From: Xestospongia muta
Taxonomy: Eukaryota > Porifera > Demospongiae > Haplosclerida > Petrosiidae
Assembly: GCA_963693285.1 (NCBI GenBank)
Contig: OY848919.1
Location: forward strand, 8,551,461 to 8,615,460
Direction: 5' to 3'
DNA: 64,000 bases
Shown: piece after piece, positions 49,901 through 59,589 of the stretch
How the letters are laid out: the number at the start of each line of letters is the position of its first letter
Numbering within the stretch: the first letter of the stretch is position 1
Position numbers and translations under genes: made by a program
Notes under the pieces: generated by a model
What the model saw: the letters and a program-made list of their open reading frames with translations, nothing else
Databases searched by the model: none
Told to the model about the DNA's origin: nothing

Positions 49901-52900
49901 ATACTTCAACTGGTATACTCTGATCATATGTACCTAAAGGTTTCTGATAACAAGCTTTTGAGTTATTACATTTACTTTCTCATTCGGGTATACGTGCAAC
50001 ACAATATCTGGTTAATTCATCTTACATTTGGCCAAATATGAATATAGATGTCAGGAAATGGACACGTTCCTGTGTACAGTGTCAAAGAGCTAAAGTGCAA
50101 CAACACACAGTATCTCCTCATTTTACATTCACTATTCCAGATGCTTGATTTGATTACATTCATATTGATACACTTGGACCATTACCCCCTTCTAATGGTT
50201 ATTTATAAATACTTACTTGTATTGACAGGTTCACACATTGGATACAGGCCCTGTCCTTAGTCGATATTACAGGTGCAACAATCCCCAGAACATTCATAAA
50301 TGGATGGATTTCAAGTTTTGGAACATCTTCCACTATCACAATTAACCATGGTCAACAATTTGAGTCCATCCTTTAAAAACATCTCATGGTACTATTGGGT
50401 TCTGGTTGGATATGTACTACAGCTTACCATCCTATTTCAAATGATATGGTTGAACGTTTCCACAGACAGTTCAAAACAATGTTTAAACATAGGCATATCT
50501 AGGTCTCTAAAAGTACTAGTGCTCATTAATTATTCATCATTATTAGTTAGTAGTTATTAATAGTTATTGTCAATATTTAACCTTTACTCAACCAAAAACA
50601 AGTTCATTTAAAAAGAAGGGTTATCTTAGAATTGTTGTGTTTACAAGCAAACTTTATGATGAGCTCATCCAGACAATCACATAGATGAGATGACAGGCTT
50701 CTTTCTATTGACAGTAATGCTAAACTATCCAACCTTTCCTGAGACATAGTGGAACACAAGTACATCTTAATGCGACGAAAAGATGAAAAACTGCATTCAG
50801 TTGCAGTAGAGGTACCAAAAGTCATTGCTACCATTAAGCACTCTCTCAGAAGTGGAAATGCTTCCTTTTCAAGGTCTATGTGCTCCAAAGGGTAACCAGT
50901 GTCCTTTTTGTCCTCAGGAATTGGGTTTCTTACAAGAAAATTTCGGAAAGTCATAATTTCATTCTGTAAATTGCCAGTGGGAAGACTTTCGTGGTATTGA
51001 TCAAGAAGTGGAATAAAGGAGTCAGCTTTAAGATAATTCTTTGACTTGGGATTCACACAATTGATTGATTTTATCAAAGATGTGTTGATGTCACTAAATC
51101 TGTCCCTCATTTCTGTGAGAATCACATCAATAGTGGGGAAGTATACATCTACTTTGTAGCTATCACTTGATGCTGAATTTGAAGTAGTGCTACTGCCTTA
51201 TTGTCTTAGTTGTCATTACATAGTCATTCATTGCAGCAGTAGGTTGCCTCTGTTGTCTTCTTCTAGGAGTAACTATCTTTATTTCATGGTGTCTAGCAAA
51301 GGCAATAGCTTCTTCCCGGAGCAGATTCCATACATCATCAGTACGCAAGCTATCAAAGGTGTCAATTGTTGCTTGGATAAGGCTAGCAACACTCCCAAGG
51401 TCTAGTGAATCCTTTTGGAGTGAATCTGAAAGATTAGCAGATATCCCCATTACCTTTTTAAAGATTGTAAGGCTGACTACAAACCTGAACGTCTTTACCC
51501 CAGACAGAATTCCACTGGCTTCAACAGTCCTGTTTCTGTCCGAACCATTGACTGTTTCTTTAAGAGTTTCAAGAATTGATGAATAGATTGCCATGAATGC
51601 CACAATTGAATCATAGCAACAAGACCATCTGTTATCAGACAGTTTCTTCAATCTAATCTCCCTACCACCACTAGCCTTCTGAATTGAAAGGAAGCGTTCA
51701 TGACATTTAGATGCAGTGAATAACACATATAATGCTTGCAAAAGAGTGAAAAAGTCAGAAGCCTCTCTAACATGTTTTGCCACATCTACTAACACAAGAT
51801 TCAGTCTATGAGCAGAGCAGTGGACATAAATGGCTTGAGGACACTTTTTCTTCAACAAGATTTGAACTCCTGAGTTACAGCCACTGATGACAGAGGCACT
51901 GTCATAACTCTGTGAAACCAGATAATTAAGGTCAAGACTAAAGTCAGATATTTTCTGAAGGATATAATCAGCAAGTGCTCTAGCTGCTAGTTCAGAAGCT
52001 AAGATGTAACCACTGAACCTCTCTACAATTTTAAAACCATGGACACACCTGAAGGTAATAGACAACCATTCCCTTTTGCTTGTATCTTTTGTTTCGTCAG
52101 CTAAGACTGTGAAATAGTTAGCTTCATGGATCTCTTTTTGATGTATTCTTGAACTTCATTTGCAAGGAAGTGGACAATTTCATTTTGAAGACTTGGTAAA
52201 GCCATGTAGCACTTTTGCTGTGGTGTTTAAACGATCTCTGACTTGTTGGCAATGTCGAGAGATGAGCATCATCAGTGACTTCAAGTTTCCTGGATTTAGT
52301 GCATTGTTACCTTCATCCTGTCCACGAAAGGCTATTCCATGTTGTGAACAGTACAGAATACAACACTCCATCAACGCAACTGTATACTTTCTGTTTTGAC
52401 AGATGACTTCTGTACCCATTTGATCCAGCTGTTCACCAATTGATTGTCCTGTCACCACTTTCTTCTGGTATTCCTTCCAAGCTGTCATGGGATTAATTAC
52501 TAAGTGTGAAGTTATACATGTGGACTGGGATGTGTTAGTGGTTAATCTTTGTGTAATAAACAGATTATGAATTTCATTTTGGTTAAAGTACAAAACCAAT
52601 GAATTTACTTTTGAAAAAAAAATAATTAATTTTTGTCTGGGTAAGTTTACCTAGGCAAAGCCCATACTGCCCCTGGTCTAAATACGCCTATGCATTTAAA
52701 GTATACCCTAATTCAAATCAGTGGACTGAAGGTCTACCAATTATTAACCTTGCTATGTGTGGGTTCATAGCAAGGGTACTGTAGTCTGTGTGTGTGTGTC
52801 TGCATTGCCTGTTACTGGGGATTGTTTTTGAATTGCTATAACTTGGCAAGCAAAGTGTTAGCAGCTACCAATGTTAAGCAACGAATATAAAAAATTGTTG

Positions 52901-55900
52901 TCTTTACAACAGTAGTAGTGGGTTTCTCGAAAGTAAAAAACTTAATGTGGAAATTTTAAAGTGTGTTCAAACAATCTTAGAGGAATATGCATCAGCAAGA
53001 CAGAAGGCCATTGGGCGAAGCAATCGTCATAAAAGTTCTGAAAAGTGTTTTCAAGACTGTATATGGACTTGGAGTGTAGTAACACATTCAGAAAATGTCT
53101 CAAAGCACTGAAAATCTGCTACTAATATAATATATTGATTTATATTTTTACTACGAGACGTTTATAAAGAACTTTTCATCTTCAAGTTACAATAAATTTT
53201 GTATATGAAATATTGATAAATGTGACCACGCCTTCTAGAATGTTAATAAATTTTCTTGCAATGCTACCTAGCAATATCATAGCTGGGCCTAAGCTGGCAT
53301 AGCATTTATAAATAACTTAGAAACTGCAGCGAGGCTCAGCACTGTAGTGCTTTTTTATTCTACTTGGCATCAGAGGTGCTGCTAAGAAGGACTTAGCCAG
53401 TTCTGCAGCCAAAATGGTTTATGGTACTACTCTTTGTCTACCAGGAGCATTTTTCAACCCACAAGCAAATGAAAACCTTGATTTAATTAATTATATACCA
53501 AATCTAAAAAAACTTATTAAAAACCTCCAAACAGTTCCTCCTCGCTCCAATCAACATCAACCGGTACATTTTCCTTCTTATCTCCTTGTTTTAGTTTGTC
53601 ATGATGACGTACAGAAACCGTTACAACCCCCATATGACAGCCCATATAGAATCTTTTAGTTGTACAAACAAACATTTTGCAAACTCAGTATCCACTATGT
53701 TACTAATTATTATTCAATACTAATTTTTGGTATCACATGATATAATAAAAAGTATAAGTTATCAGTTTGTCTAGGGGAAAATGAAGCATGTCTTTGTAGT
53801 TAATTTGCACCTCTTCAGACTGTGCAGTTGCAGTAGTAGTGAGTCATAATATTAGCTACAATAGCACAGAACTAACTACACTATGAAAGCATTTATTGTG
53901 AGGATTTAGACTTTAAATCATTATAGGTGCATGTGGGTGCAGTTTCTAGCTGTTTTGTGGATGTGTGCCCATTTAATAACTTTATTAATTCTCATATGAA
54001 ATGTTGTTGTCTGGGTTGATCTTGTTAAAGCTTATTTGACTTTGTAGATTTAATCTGAGTTTTATTAGAGACCATGAGTAAGTAGGGAAATTCCTTTCAA
54101 AAGGCCACTACATTAAATTTTAGTGGTATTGTAAGCTGAACGTAATTCCATTAATAACTACACAAATGTGTAACAATAACTCAGTCCATCTTGTGGATAC
54201 CTGATGTCCTCATAATATTTCTTTGTAATGGCACCCTATTTTTTCTATCTTAGTGATGTCTGTCAACTTTGTCATTTGTTATAAGAAAGAAGTAAAAAAT
54301 ATTTTTATGTCAGAAATTTGATATAAATTCTTTGTTTTTATTATTAACATATATTTTACCACATGCATTTAGGTGATTAGGTAACAAGATATAACTAGAA
54401 TTTATAGAATCTATTTGTACAACTTGGGTATTGTGTTGCCTCCAGACCCTTTGTTCCTATAACGAGGAGGTTGGGTATAAATAGCCCCTGGCCAGGGCAA
54501 GTTAATTATTTATTTTTCTTCTTCACGTGTGAAAGTTACTCTTCACTATAGCACTTGTAAGTCCTAAATAGTAGATCTGTGTGCTTATAAAAGTATTTAT
54601 CAGGTGTAAAGGATGTCAAATTTGTGTCTTTTCATTTGAAAAACTAAAATTGCCATTTCTGGTGAGACTTGTCCTCCCAAGAAGAAGCATGTGAGACATA
54701 AAGTTCACTACCAAATGCAGCTGAATTTCTTGAGTGAGGCTGACAAAAAGAACTTTCTTTGATAACTAGAATTAGTGAAGTTGTCGTCAAAGGAGTCATG
54801 ACCACTCGATAGTCATGAGCTCCTTGGATTGTTATTGGACTTGGCGGGTGTGGGTGATGATGGTGACAATGAGACAGTCAATGAAAGTAGTGGTGGACTT
54901 CAGAGGGATATTGTTAAGCCAATGTTGGAATATTCAGGTAATATCTAATGACAAGGAATGACTGGCAATATTTAAGACATTATAGGGTATTTTACTGGTG
55001 GTGATGATGAAGACAATCAGTTGTTGTTTGTTTGTGAGCAAAAAAAAATTCATGAACATGAACTTGTAGTAGGACTGACGCAACCATGTGATTGTCGCGT
55101 GGGCGACATCATCTATAGTTCAATTACAATGGCTTCATGTGTATTATAAGATATTTGTGATTTTGTGACTTGTAGATTGGACATATACTACAAGTTGAAT
55201 TTCAATGTCAGACTTGTTGATCTAAGCAATGGTGGGCCAGTTCAAGAGTATTTGGAGGGTGTTACTTGGTCAACCAAAAGTTAGTTCTCATTAAAAAGTT
55301 ATAACAATCAATGTTTTCGTGTACTTTCACATGTGCTGGAATTATACCTAGCCAGTACATTAACTTAAACTGCTTTTCAGGCATTGGAACTGTTGGCAAG
55401 TTGTACATTAGATCATGTATATTACATAATAAACTACAAGTCTAGTGATTGTCTGGATTTAGTTTATAAATCACAAATATATATAGAAGTCGTTAGACGC
55501 TGTGCTGAGCAGTCTATGATGAAAGCAATCAATGAAATTAAAGACCTACCAGAGTATTCAGCAAATGGAGAGGTATTGTTGATATAATGTAATTGTTTTG
55601 ACAACTCTCACAAGTTTGGTTACTGTGTGTCATAACTGATACATTACATGACTCAACAGCTAACTCTTACCACACAACTGTACCTTGCTTTCAGGAAGCT
55701 TATATTAAGCATTGCTGCTATAGCTTTATGATATATTGGTATAGTACTCAGAGGATCATTAGCTGTGTGACTCTGTCAAGGAAGGAGCATGCTGTAGCCC
55801 AAATAAGGGAATTGGAAGCTACAAAAATTGTTGTTCCCGAAGTTAATGAAAAAGGTACTCCTTCAAATTATAACAGCAAACAATTCAATAACTATTCTTT

Positions 55901-57421
55901 AGGACTGAACGTGGTTGAAGTAGCTCATGATAATTGTTTTTCTGTGAAAACATTTATCATTGATGACCTCAACATAGTCAACTCTTTCGATACGTGGCAT
56001 GATGAGATATACTTTACAAGGCCATACACTTTCAACATTCCTCAGGTACTAAAAACGTTGCTAAAGCTATGAAACCAATTGCTTGTGGAGCAGTAAAGAA
56101 AGCAGGACTAACTTGGTTTCCATAATTAGCTGATAAAAGTTAGTTCATATGATAATGTATTTATTGTGTTTATGGATGCTTAGGAAACAGCACAAAGGTT
56201 CATTTGTATTATTGTATGAAGAATTGTGCCCAGTCTGGTGACTTTTCGTCAGAACATCTTCAATATCATACAACATTATCAGGTTACTCTTATTCATATT
56301 TATTTAACATCACATATTGTACAGGATGAACATTCCAAATGCCACGAAGAGTCAGCTTGTAAACGTCCTGGACACTGTCCCAGTAAGATCAAGTTAACAA
56401 CACCAGCTGCAATTATAGTATATGAGATGTTGAAGGGGACAGTAATTTACAGAAAAGTTGACTCTTACTGTAGAGTAAGTACACATATTGTCCTGGTCTC
56501 TATTTATAACTTGCTTTATATAATGTCGTGACACTTACTGGGTAGAGTCCTTTAATCACCATGTACTGACATATATACCAAAGAAAATGCAGATGGAGGG
56601 CTCTATTGATACTCTATATCAACCTAACCTTTTTTTCATGAATGTATGTGTTAAAAAACTAAGTTGCTAACCTTTAATTTTGTTTGGTAGGAACCATTTG
56701 CTACCATGCTTTTTTTTGGTTTATAATGAACACGTGGTGTTAAATATACTGAGCTTGTAAAAAAGGCGTAGTCATGCTGATAAACACAAAAGTCTACTGA
56801 CAGTATTGAAGCCATTTTCATTTTGATTATACCCGCCATTTTGTGCTCTGGGCACACCCCTTTTAAATACTCCTAGAGGAAGCATTCAGAATATTGCAAC
56901 ATGATACACATTTACGGTTTATACCTGACCTTCTCCTTTAAGTAACAGTCAGGTTCACAAGAATAATGGCACACATATTCACATATACATACACACGTGA
57001 TCAAAATGATTGTTAGGACTGTCTGGCTTACAATGCAAAATGAATATGTATTGTATTGAAAGTAATGTCACATACCTGCTTTAGTAGCCTCACGAAATAA
57101 TTTAGCCATCACATCACTACTGACAATTGCTGCTGGTCCACCAAGGTCTTCAAGAATTTCAATAAAACATTTGCAGTGTCTTTTTATCTCAGAAACACTA
57201 GTTCTTAACTCCAATCCAGTTTTAAAATCGTTATAGATACTAGTAAAATTTTTCTCTTTCATGACCTGATTGGATATTAACTTTGCTTCAAACGCTTTTT
57301 CAGCAAGTTGTGTGATACATCCCTCCGTTGCTGAGCTAAGTTTGGCATAGTAGGAGGTAAAAACGTCAACAACAGCCTTCCTATAGTCTCTTAGACTGCT
57401 AGCTTCACAGGTCACGGCCAT
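32509..57421 (-). CDS. Death-fold/Death domain, triple SF1 helicase, RNB protein (HELZ2-like), 24 exons
   Basis: The minus-strand gene starts at ATG 57,421 (in-frame TGA 27 bases upstream) and ends at TAA 32,509-32,511. All 24 exons join with GT-AG sites and matching phases to give 11,217 nt, about 3,738 residues, with no internal stop. Order with approximate residues: death-fold 1-115; Death domain 117-215; conserved unknown region 220-545; helicase A 566-1228; linker 1229-1362; helicase B 1363-2000; RNB 2335-2710; conserved tail to 3155; helicase C 3156-3738. Helicase-RNB-helicase is the HELZ2 arrangement. Extra here are helicase A and the N-terminal death-fold modules. Expected role (inference): cytoplasmic RNA unwinding or degradation coupled to death-fold signalling. 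Main uncertainty: exon 1 is joined across a 12-kb intron on phase and domain logic only. Confidence 0.75.
36250..37420 (-). CDS. RNB (RNase II/R-type) module within exon 15
   Basis: Exon 15 (38,578-34,963, 3,616 bp) holds after helicase B an OB-like region ([18 protein letters not shown]) and then an RNB domain starting [20 protein letters not shown]. It continues with [39 protein letters not shown] and [23 protein letters not shown] enzymes degrade RNA 3' to 5'. In the canonical D-x5-D-x-D-D cluster, the second Asp is Ile here, and the SPIRRY-type motif reads SPIQCY. Other signature residues are kept. Activity may be lost or altered. The rest of exon 15 (to 34,963) is a conserved HELZ2-like tail without a named domain. 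Confidence 0.75.
38400..40556 (-). CDS. Exons 11-15 start: SF1 helicase module B
   Basis: Exons are 40,556-40,327, 40,270-39,235, 39,179-38,763, 38,711-38,630 and the start of the large exon 15 at 38,578 (230, 1,036, 417 and 82 bp, then 3,616 bp). Lead-in is [20 protein letters not shown]. Motif I is [13 protein letters not shown] at about residue 1633. Motif II is [16 protein letters not shown] at about 1747, then [23 protein letters not shown] is motif IV-like. [14 protein letters not shown] is motif V, and [19 protein letters not shown] is motif VI at about 1980. Exon order, phases and lengths mirror module A, so B and A are internal duplicates. Confidence 0.8.
40847..41247 (-). CDS. Exon 10: linker between helicases A and B
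   Basis: One 401-bp exon reads [20 protein letters not shown], then a basic stretch [16 protein letters not shown]. It is low in hydrophobic residues, rich in Ser, Lys and Pro, and probably disordered. The basic cluster could be a nuclear-localisation or RNA-binding patch (inference). Confidence 0.7.
41298..43473 (-). CDS. Exons 5-9: SF1 helicase module A
   Basis: Exons are 43,473-43,274, 43,230-42,252, 42,202-41,804, 41,749-41,662 and 41,621-41,298 (200, 979, 399, 88 and 324 bp). The module opens with [16 protein letters not shown], similar to the lead-in of MOV10/HELZ-type helicases. Motif I is [12 protein letters not shown] at about residue 804. Motif II is [15 protein letters not shown] at about 925, followed by [10 protein letters not shown] (motif III). 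NCNYRC is motif IV-like. Motif V is [14 protein letters not shown]. Motif VI is [19 protein letters not shown] at about 1150. All catalytic motifs of a UPF1-like SF1 helicase appear present, so ATPase activity is plausible. Confidence 0.8.
43569..45130 (-). CDS. Exons 2-4: Death domain and conserved region of the helicase gene
   Basis: Exons are 45,130-44,056, 44,007-43,796 and 43,630-43,569. Exon 2 opens [20 protein letters not shown] and continues [20 protein letters not shown], then [20 protein letters not shown]. This is a Death domain (L-x-L, then LWxW, then TxxxLV). The rest (residues about 220-470) includes [15 protein letters not shown] and [13 protein letters not shown], a block that I associate with sponge Death-domain proteins but cannot name. 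Exon 3 adds [20 protein letters not shown], a helical segment that may be another death-fold remnant. Exon 4 is a 62-bp linker. Confidence 0.75.
45240..45530 (+). other. Possible 5' LTR/leader of gypsy element A
   Basis: Non-coding sequence between exon 2 of the helicase gene and the gag start. It contains GTAAATAAG and a stretch GTGGTCTCAGG that could border a primer-binding site. No second LTR copy exists in the window to confirm the limits. Confidence 0.3.
45534..47886 (+). mobile_element. Ty3/gypsy retrotransposon A, 3'-truncated and mutated
   Basis: Gag starts at ATG 45,534 ([20 protein letters not shown]) and ends in a nucleocapsid with two zinc knuckles, [13 protein letters not shown] and [14 protein letters not shown] (about 46,150-46,255). 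Protease has [10 protein letters not shown] (about 46,450). Reverse transcriptase runs about 46,800-47,500 with [21 protein letters not shown] and [10 protein letters not shown], where the usual first residue of Y-x-D-D is His. The start of RNase H reads [22 protein letters not shown] at 45,945 and TAG at 47,151 interrupt gag and pol, and a frameshift lies near 47,495. The sequence ends abruptly inside RNase H, where element B starts. No integrase remains. Confidence 0.9.
50488..52692 (-). mobile_element. hAT-family DNA transposon (ZMYM-like transposase), inserted in gypsy B
   Basis: The ends are CATAGGCATATCTAGG at 50,488 and, inverted, CATAGGCGTATTTAGA at 52,692 (14 of 18 positions match). 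They are flanked by TGTTTAAA and CATTTAAA, an 8-bp target duplication with two differences. Transposase pieces are on the minus strand. The N-terminal region is 52,599-52,180. The core is 52,065-51,190 ([20 protein letters not shown]). The C-terminal hAT dimerisation block is 51,125-50,604 ([20 protein letters not shown]). Frameshifts near 52,180 and 51,195 inactivate it. It resembles the zinc-finger MYM-type, DUF4371-containing hAT group. Confidence 0.85.
52756..53370. mobile_element. Second interruption of gypsy B integrase, unknown element
   Basis: Integrase similarity stops after LPIINLA (about 52,755) and restarts at [14 protein letters not shown] (about 53,365). The intervening roughly 600 bp contains a (GT)n tract at about 52,787 and no readable protein. 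Clear terminal inverted repeats were not found. A TA sits at each edge, so a TA-target element is possible. Confidence 0.45.
53660..54590. other. No gene recognised (intron 1 sequence)
   Basis: AT-rich; it may include the 3' LTR of element B, but no LTR pair is available to define it. Confidence 0.4.
54600..56620 (+). pseudogene. Decayed multi-exon gene of a transposase-like family
   Basis: Scattered plus-strand pieces share a style with uncharacterised, probably transposon-derived invertebrate proteins. They are about 54,690-54,960 ([20 protein letters not shown] and [20 protein letters not shown]), about 55,720-56,020 ([28 protein letters not shown]), about 56,055-56,130 ([20 protein letters not shown]), about 56,320-56,475 ([20 protein letters not shown]) and about 56,525-56,590 ([20 protein letters not shown]). 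A D-x-W-H-D/H block followed by a cysteine-rich segment suggests a DDE-type nuclease, but the family is not certain. Many stops are present. It lies antisense within intron 1 of the helicase gene. Confidence 0.4.
57076..57421 (-). CDS. Exon 1 of the helicase gene: N-terminal death-fold domain
   Basis: The frame starts ATG with [20 protein letters not shown] and includes [20 protein letters not shown] and [16 protein letters not shown], ending TKA. A GTATGT donor follows at 57,075 in phase 1. The helical pattern resembles CARD/DED-like domains at the start of sponge signalling proteins. The next compatible exon on this strand is at 45,130, which begins in phase 1 after TTTTGTTGTAG and continues directly into a Death domain. 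This is the natural partner, but exon 1 could instead belong to a gene lost to transposon insertion. Confidence 0.6.
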
Positions 57422-57424
57422 TAA

Positions 57425-59275
57425 TAGGACTGTGTTCGATGAACTTCACGTATCACGTGATTTAGTATCATCTTTCTATTGTATCACTTAATAGGTCAAA
57501 ATTGATGATGCAAGTTGTTTCGCTCTTCACTTGTTTGACTGCGTCCTTTTTAATTTTTCTTAAAAAATTTAAGTGAATTATAGATTAAACTATGCTCGAA
57601 ATATATACATGGCAGCGAATAACGTAATAAGTTAAATTATGTGAAGCTGTTATCAATAGTCATAGGTTGACACAGGCTACATTCAGATAGCCTCTGTGAA
57701 CGAGTCTCGCGTAGCCAGCCCTCCCACCTGCGTGAAAGGAGGGCAGAACGAAGGAACCTTCCGAGCTCATTTACATGGAAAAGGTACTAAAAAGCTTGAG
57801 AGAGCTGCTAGACGTATCTGGTATTGTGCCTCAGTTAAGTCAGCAATTTTAAAGTGAGTGTTTACCCTACCTCTTAACATGACCTATCGACTGACTACCT
57901 TATTCTATCTTGTATGCATATACTTCCATATTTTCATTAAATTTAGTATTTTTCGGACCTAGTTATGCATTGCTTTCGGGCTGTTGTATTATTTAATTAA
58001 AAGTTAACTTGGTCTTAAACTAGGGCTTACGTAAAAACTGCAATATATTGAAACTTAACATAGTCGAGATTGTGTTGTGAGATGTCTATATGAATGTCTA
58101 CAAAAGTGGATAGATAGAGCAGATGAAGTTGACAAATATGGTTAATGCTATTAAAAGTATAGGATTAAATGCTATCATTGATTGGATATTTTCTACTAGA
58201 AAAAAAATTGCCTGATAGCAATTGAAAACATCATCTAATACTTTATTTCATACTCAATAAGGTATATATGCATTCATGCAATAGATATGACTGTAACCTT
58301 AATAACACATACATTTCAGACTTTTCATTTGTGAAATAAGGATAAATATTCAAGTTAGATAAACTCTATTAAATTCTGATATTTGTACAAAAGCATATAT
58401 TCTTCAACAATAAAATGTCTACATAGCACTTTATCAGATTTACTTGGGACATTACATGAGAGTTTATTCACCACTACATATCTGACAAATAACATTAATA
58501 GTAATGAATTATTTTTGTTTGAGAACAGGTTCCTCATAACTCAGATTATTCACAGAGTGAGTTTCATTGTGCTGCTGAACAGCATTTAATCTAATTAACC
58601 TTGATAATTCTAATCTTTAGCAAAAATAGAATTAATAGAATTGAGCGTGTGTATTAACACATAGTGAATATTGTTAGTTATGTAAACACTACAGTTAATT
58701 GGTTGTACATATCCTATTGTTTCTAAGGTCCTGTCTCTTATGTTCTAATAACTTCAAAACTTCCTGGTGTTGTAAAGTTGATACTATTAAATATTTCATG
58801 TCACTATATGTGACTATCATATCGGTGCTAAAAGGAACAATTATTAGTCAAGAAAAGATTGGAAATAAGTAACATATAATCTTTTTTTAAAAACACTATA
58901 GCTAAAGTTCCAGCAGAAAGAAGCCATACTTTAATACAAATCAATACAGTTAGGTCTAAGGTATAGTATTAATTTCACAAGGAAGTATTTTGTTTTTACT
59001 GGACTGTAGATACAGAAATTGCAACAGAAACTAAGTGAGGATGTGTATATATGGCTAAGCAATCCATACATACAGTACATCCCTCCCTACCTTTGTTTCT
59101 GTAGTTTTTGGAATTGTTTGCCATTCTTTAGACAAATACTATTAACACAATAGAATTGATTTCTTCTACCAAGCCATCTGACTAGCTAGAATATAATTTT
59201 AAACATTAACTAATCATCATGTTCAAGATAATCTCTTTCTGACATAGTAATAACAACCCATGTCTTGCTTCTACA
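57425..59275. other. Upstream region; includes a dispersed GC-rich repeat
   Basis: About 57,430-57,560 is the presumed leader and promoter of the helicase gene; no core element is certain. About 57,685-57,745 (ACGAGTCTCGCGTAGCCAGC then CTCCCACCTGCGTGAAAGGA) is GC-rich against an AT-rich background and looks like a dispersed repeat. The rest shows nothing recognisable. Confidence 0.45.
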
Positions 59276-59280
59276 TACTA

Positions 59281-59585
59281 GATGGTACTCTGAACAGTGA
59301 TGTAGCTAGATGAGTTTTACTTAAATTTACCAGTGTCATTGCTGAATCAACTATTGAACTCATTAGTCTAGCATGGGCACTGGTTGAAGATGAAGTTATT
59401 TCTGAGGATGTTTACAAAATTGTAAGAGACAAAGAAATAGGACATACTGGTGCACAATATCTTGACCTGATTCTTGGTAATCTAAAGGATCATGTCAAAC
59501 TTGATGCTAATTCTTTTCAGATTTTCCTAGATATATTGAGAGATGATAGTTTAAGTCAACAAGGTTTAACTGACAAATTATGCTA
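59281..59585 (+). pseudogene. Death-fold (CARD/DED-like) exon
   Basis: It follows a CATACTAG acceptor and reads FTSVIAESTIELISLAWALV, then EDEVISEDVYKIVRDKEIG and LKDHVKLDANSFQIFLDILR, ending at a TAA. An in-frame TGA lies about 11 codons in. Spacing and residues match the 15.2 kb exon (PDNVYDRVRD, HVKNDASIVMRFVDILR). It is a free-standing decayed exon with no recognisable partner domain nearby. Confidence 0.55.
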
Positions 59586-59589
59586 AAAT

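Larger units (their letters stand above)
47887..53656 (+). mobile_element. Ty3/gypsy retrotransposon B, 5'-truncated, twice interrupted
   Basis: It begins inside gag ([16 protein letters not shown], about 47,905) and continues with a protease-like region (about 48,560-48,850; CAEVSVVPS). Reverse transcriptase is about 48,900-49,520 ([38 protein letters not shown]). RNase H is about 49,540-49,720 ([14 protein letters not shown]). Integrase is about 49,960-50,487 ([35 protein letters not shown]). Integrase resumes at 52,693-52,755 beyond a hAT insertion. After a further 600-bp interruption the C-terminal part is at 53,370-53,656 ([30 protein letters not shown]). Many stops and frameshifts are present. 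It is inactive. Confidence 0.85.

Noticed and set aside
48016..50560. Several short plus-strand frames between 48 and 50.5 kb
   Set aside because: Most are frameshifted or shadow readings of gypsy B protease, reverse transcriptase and integrase, and are covered by that element.
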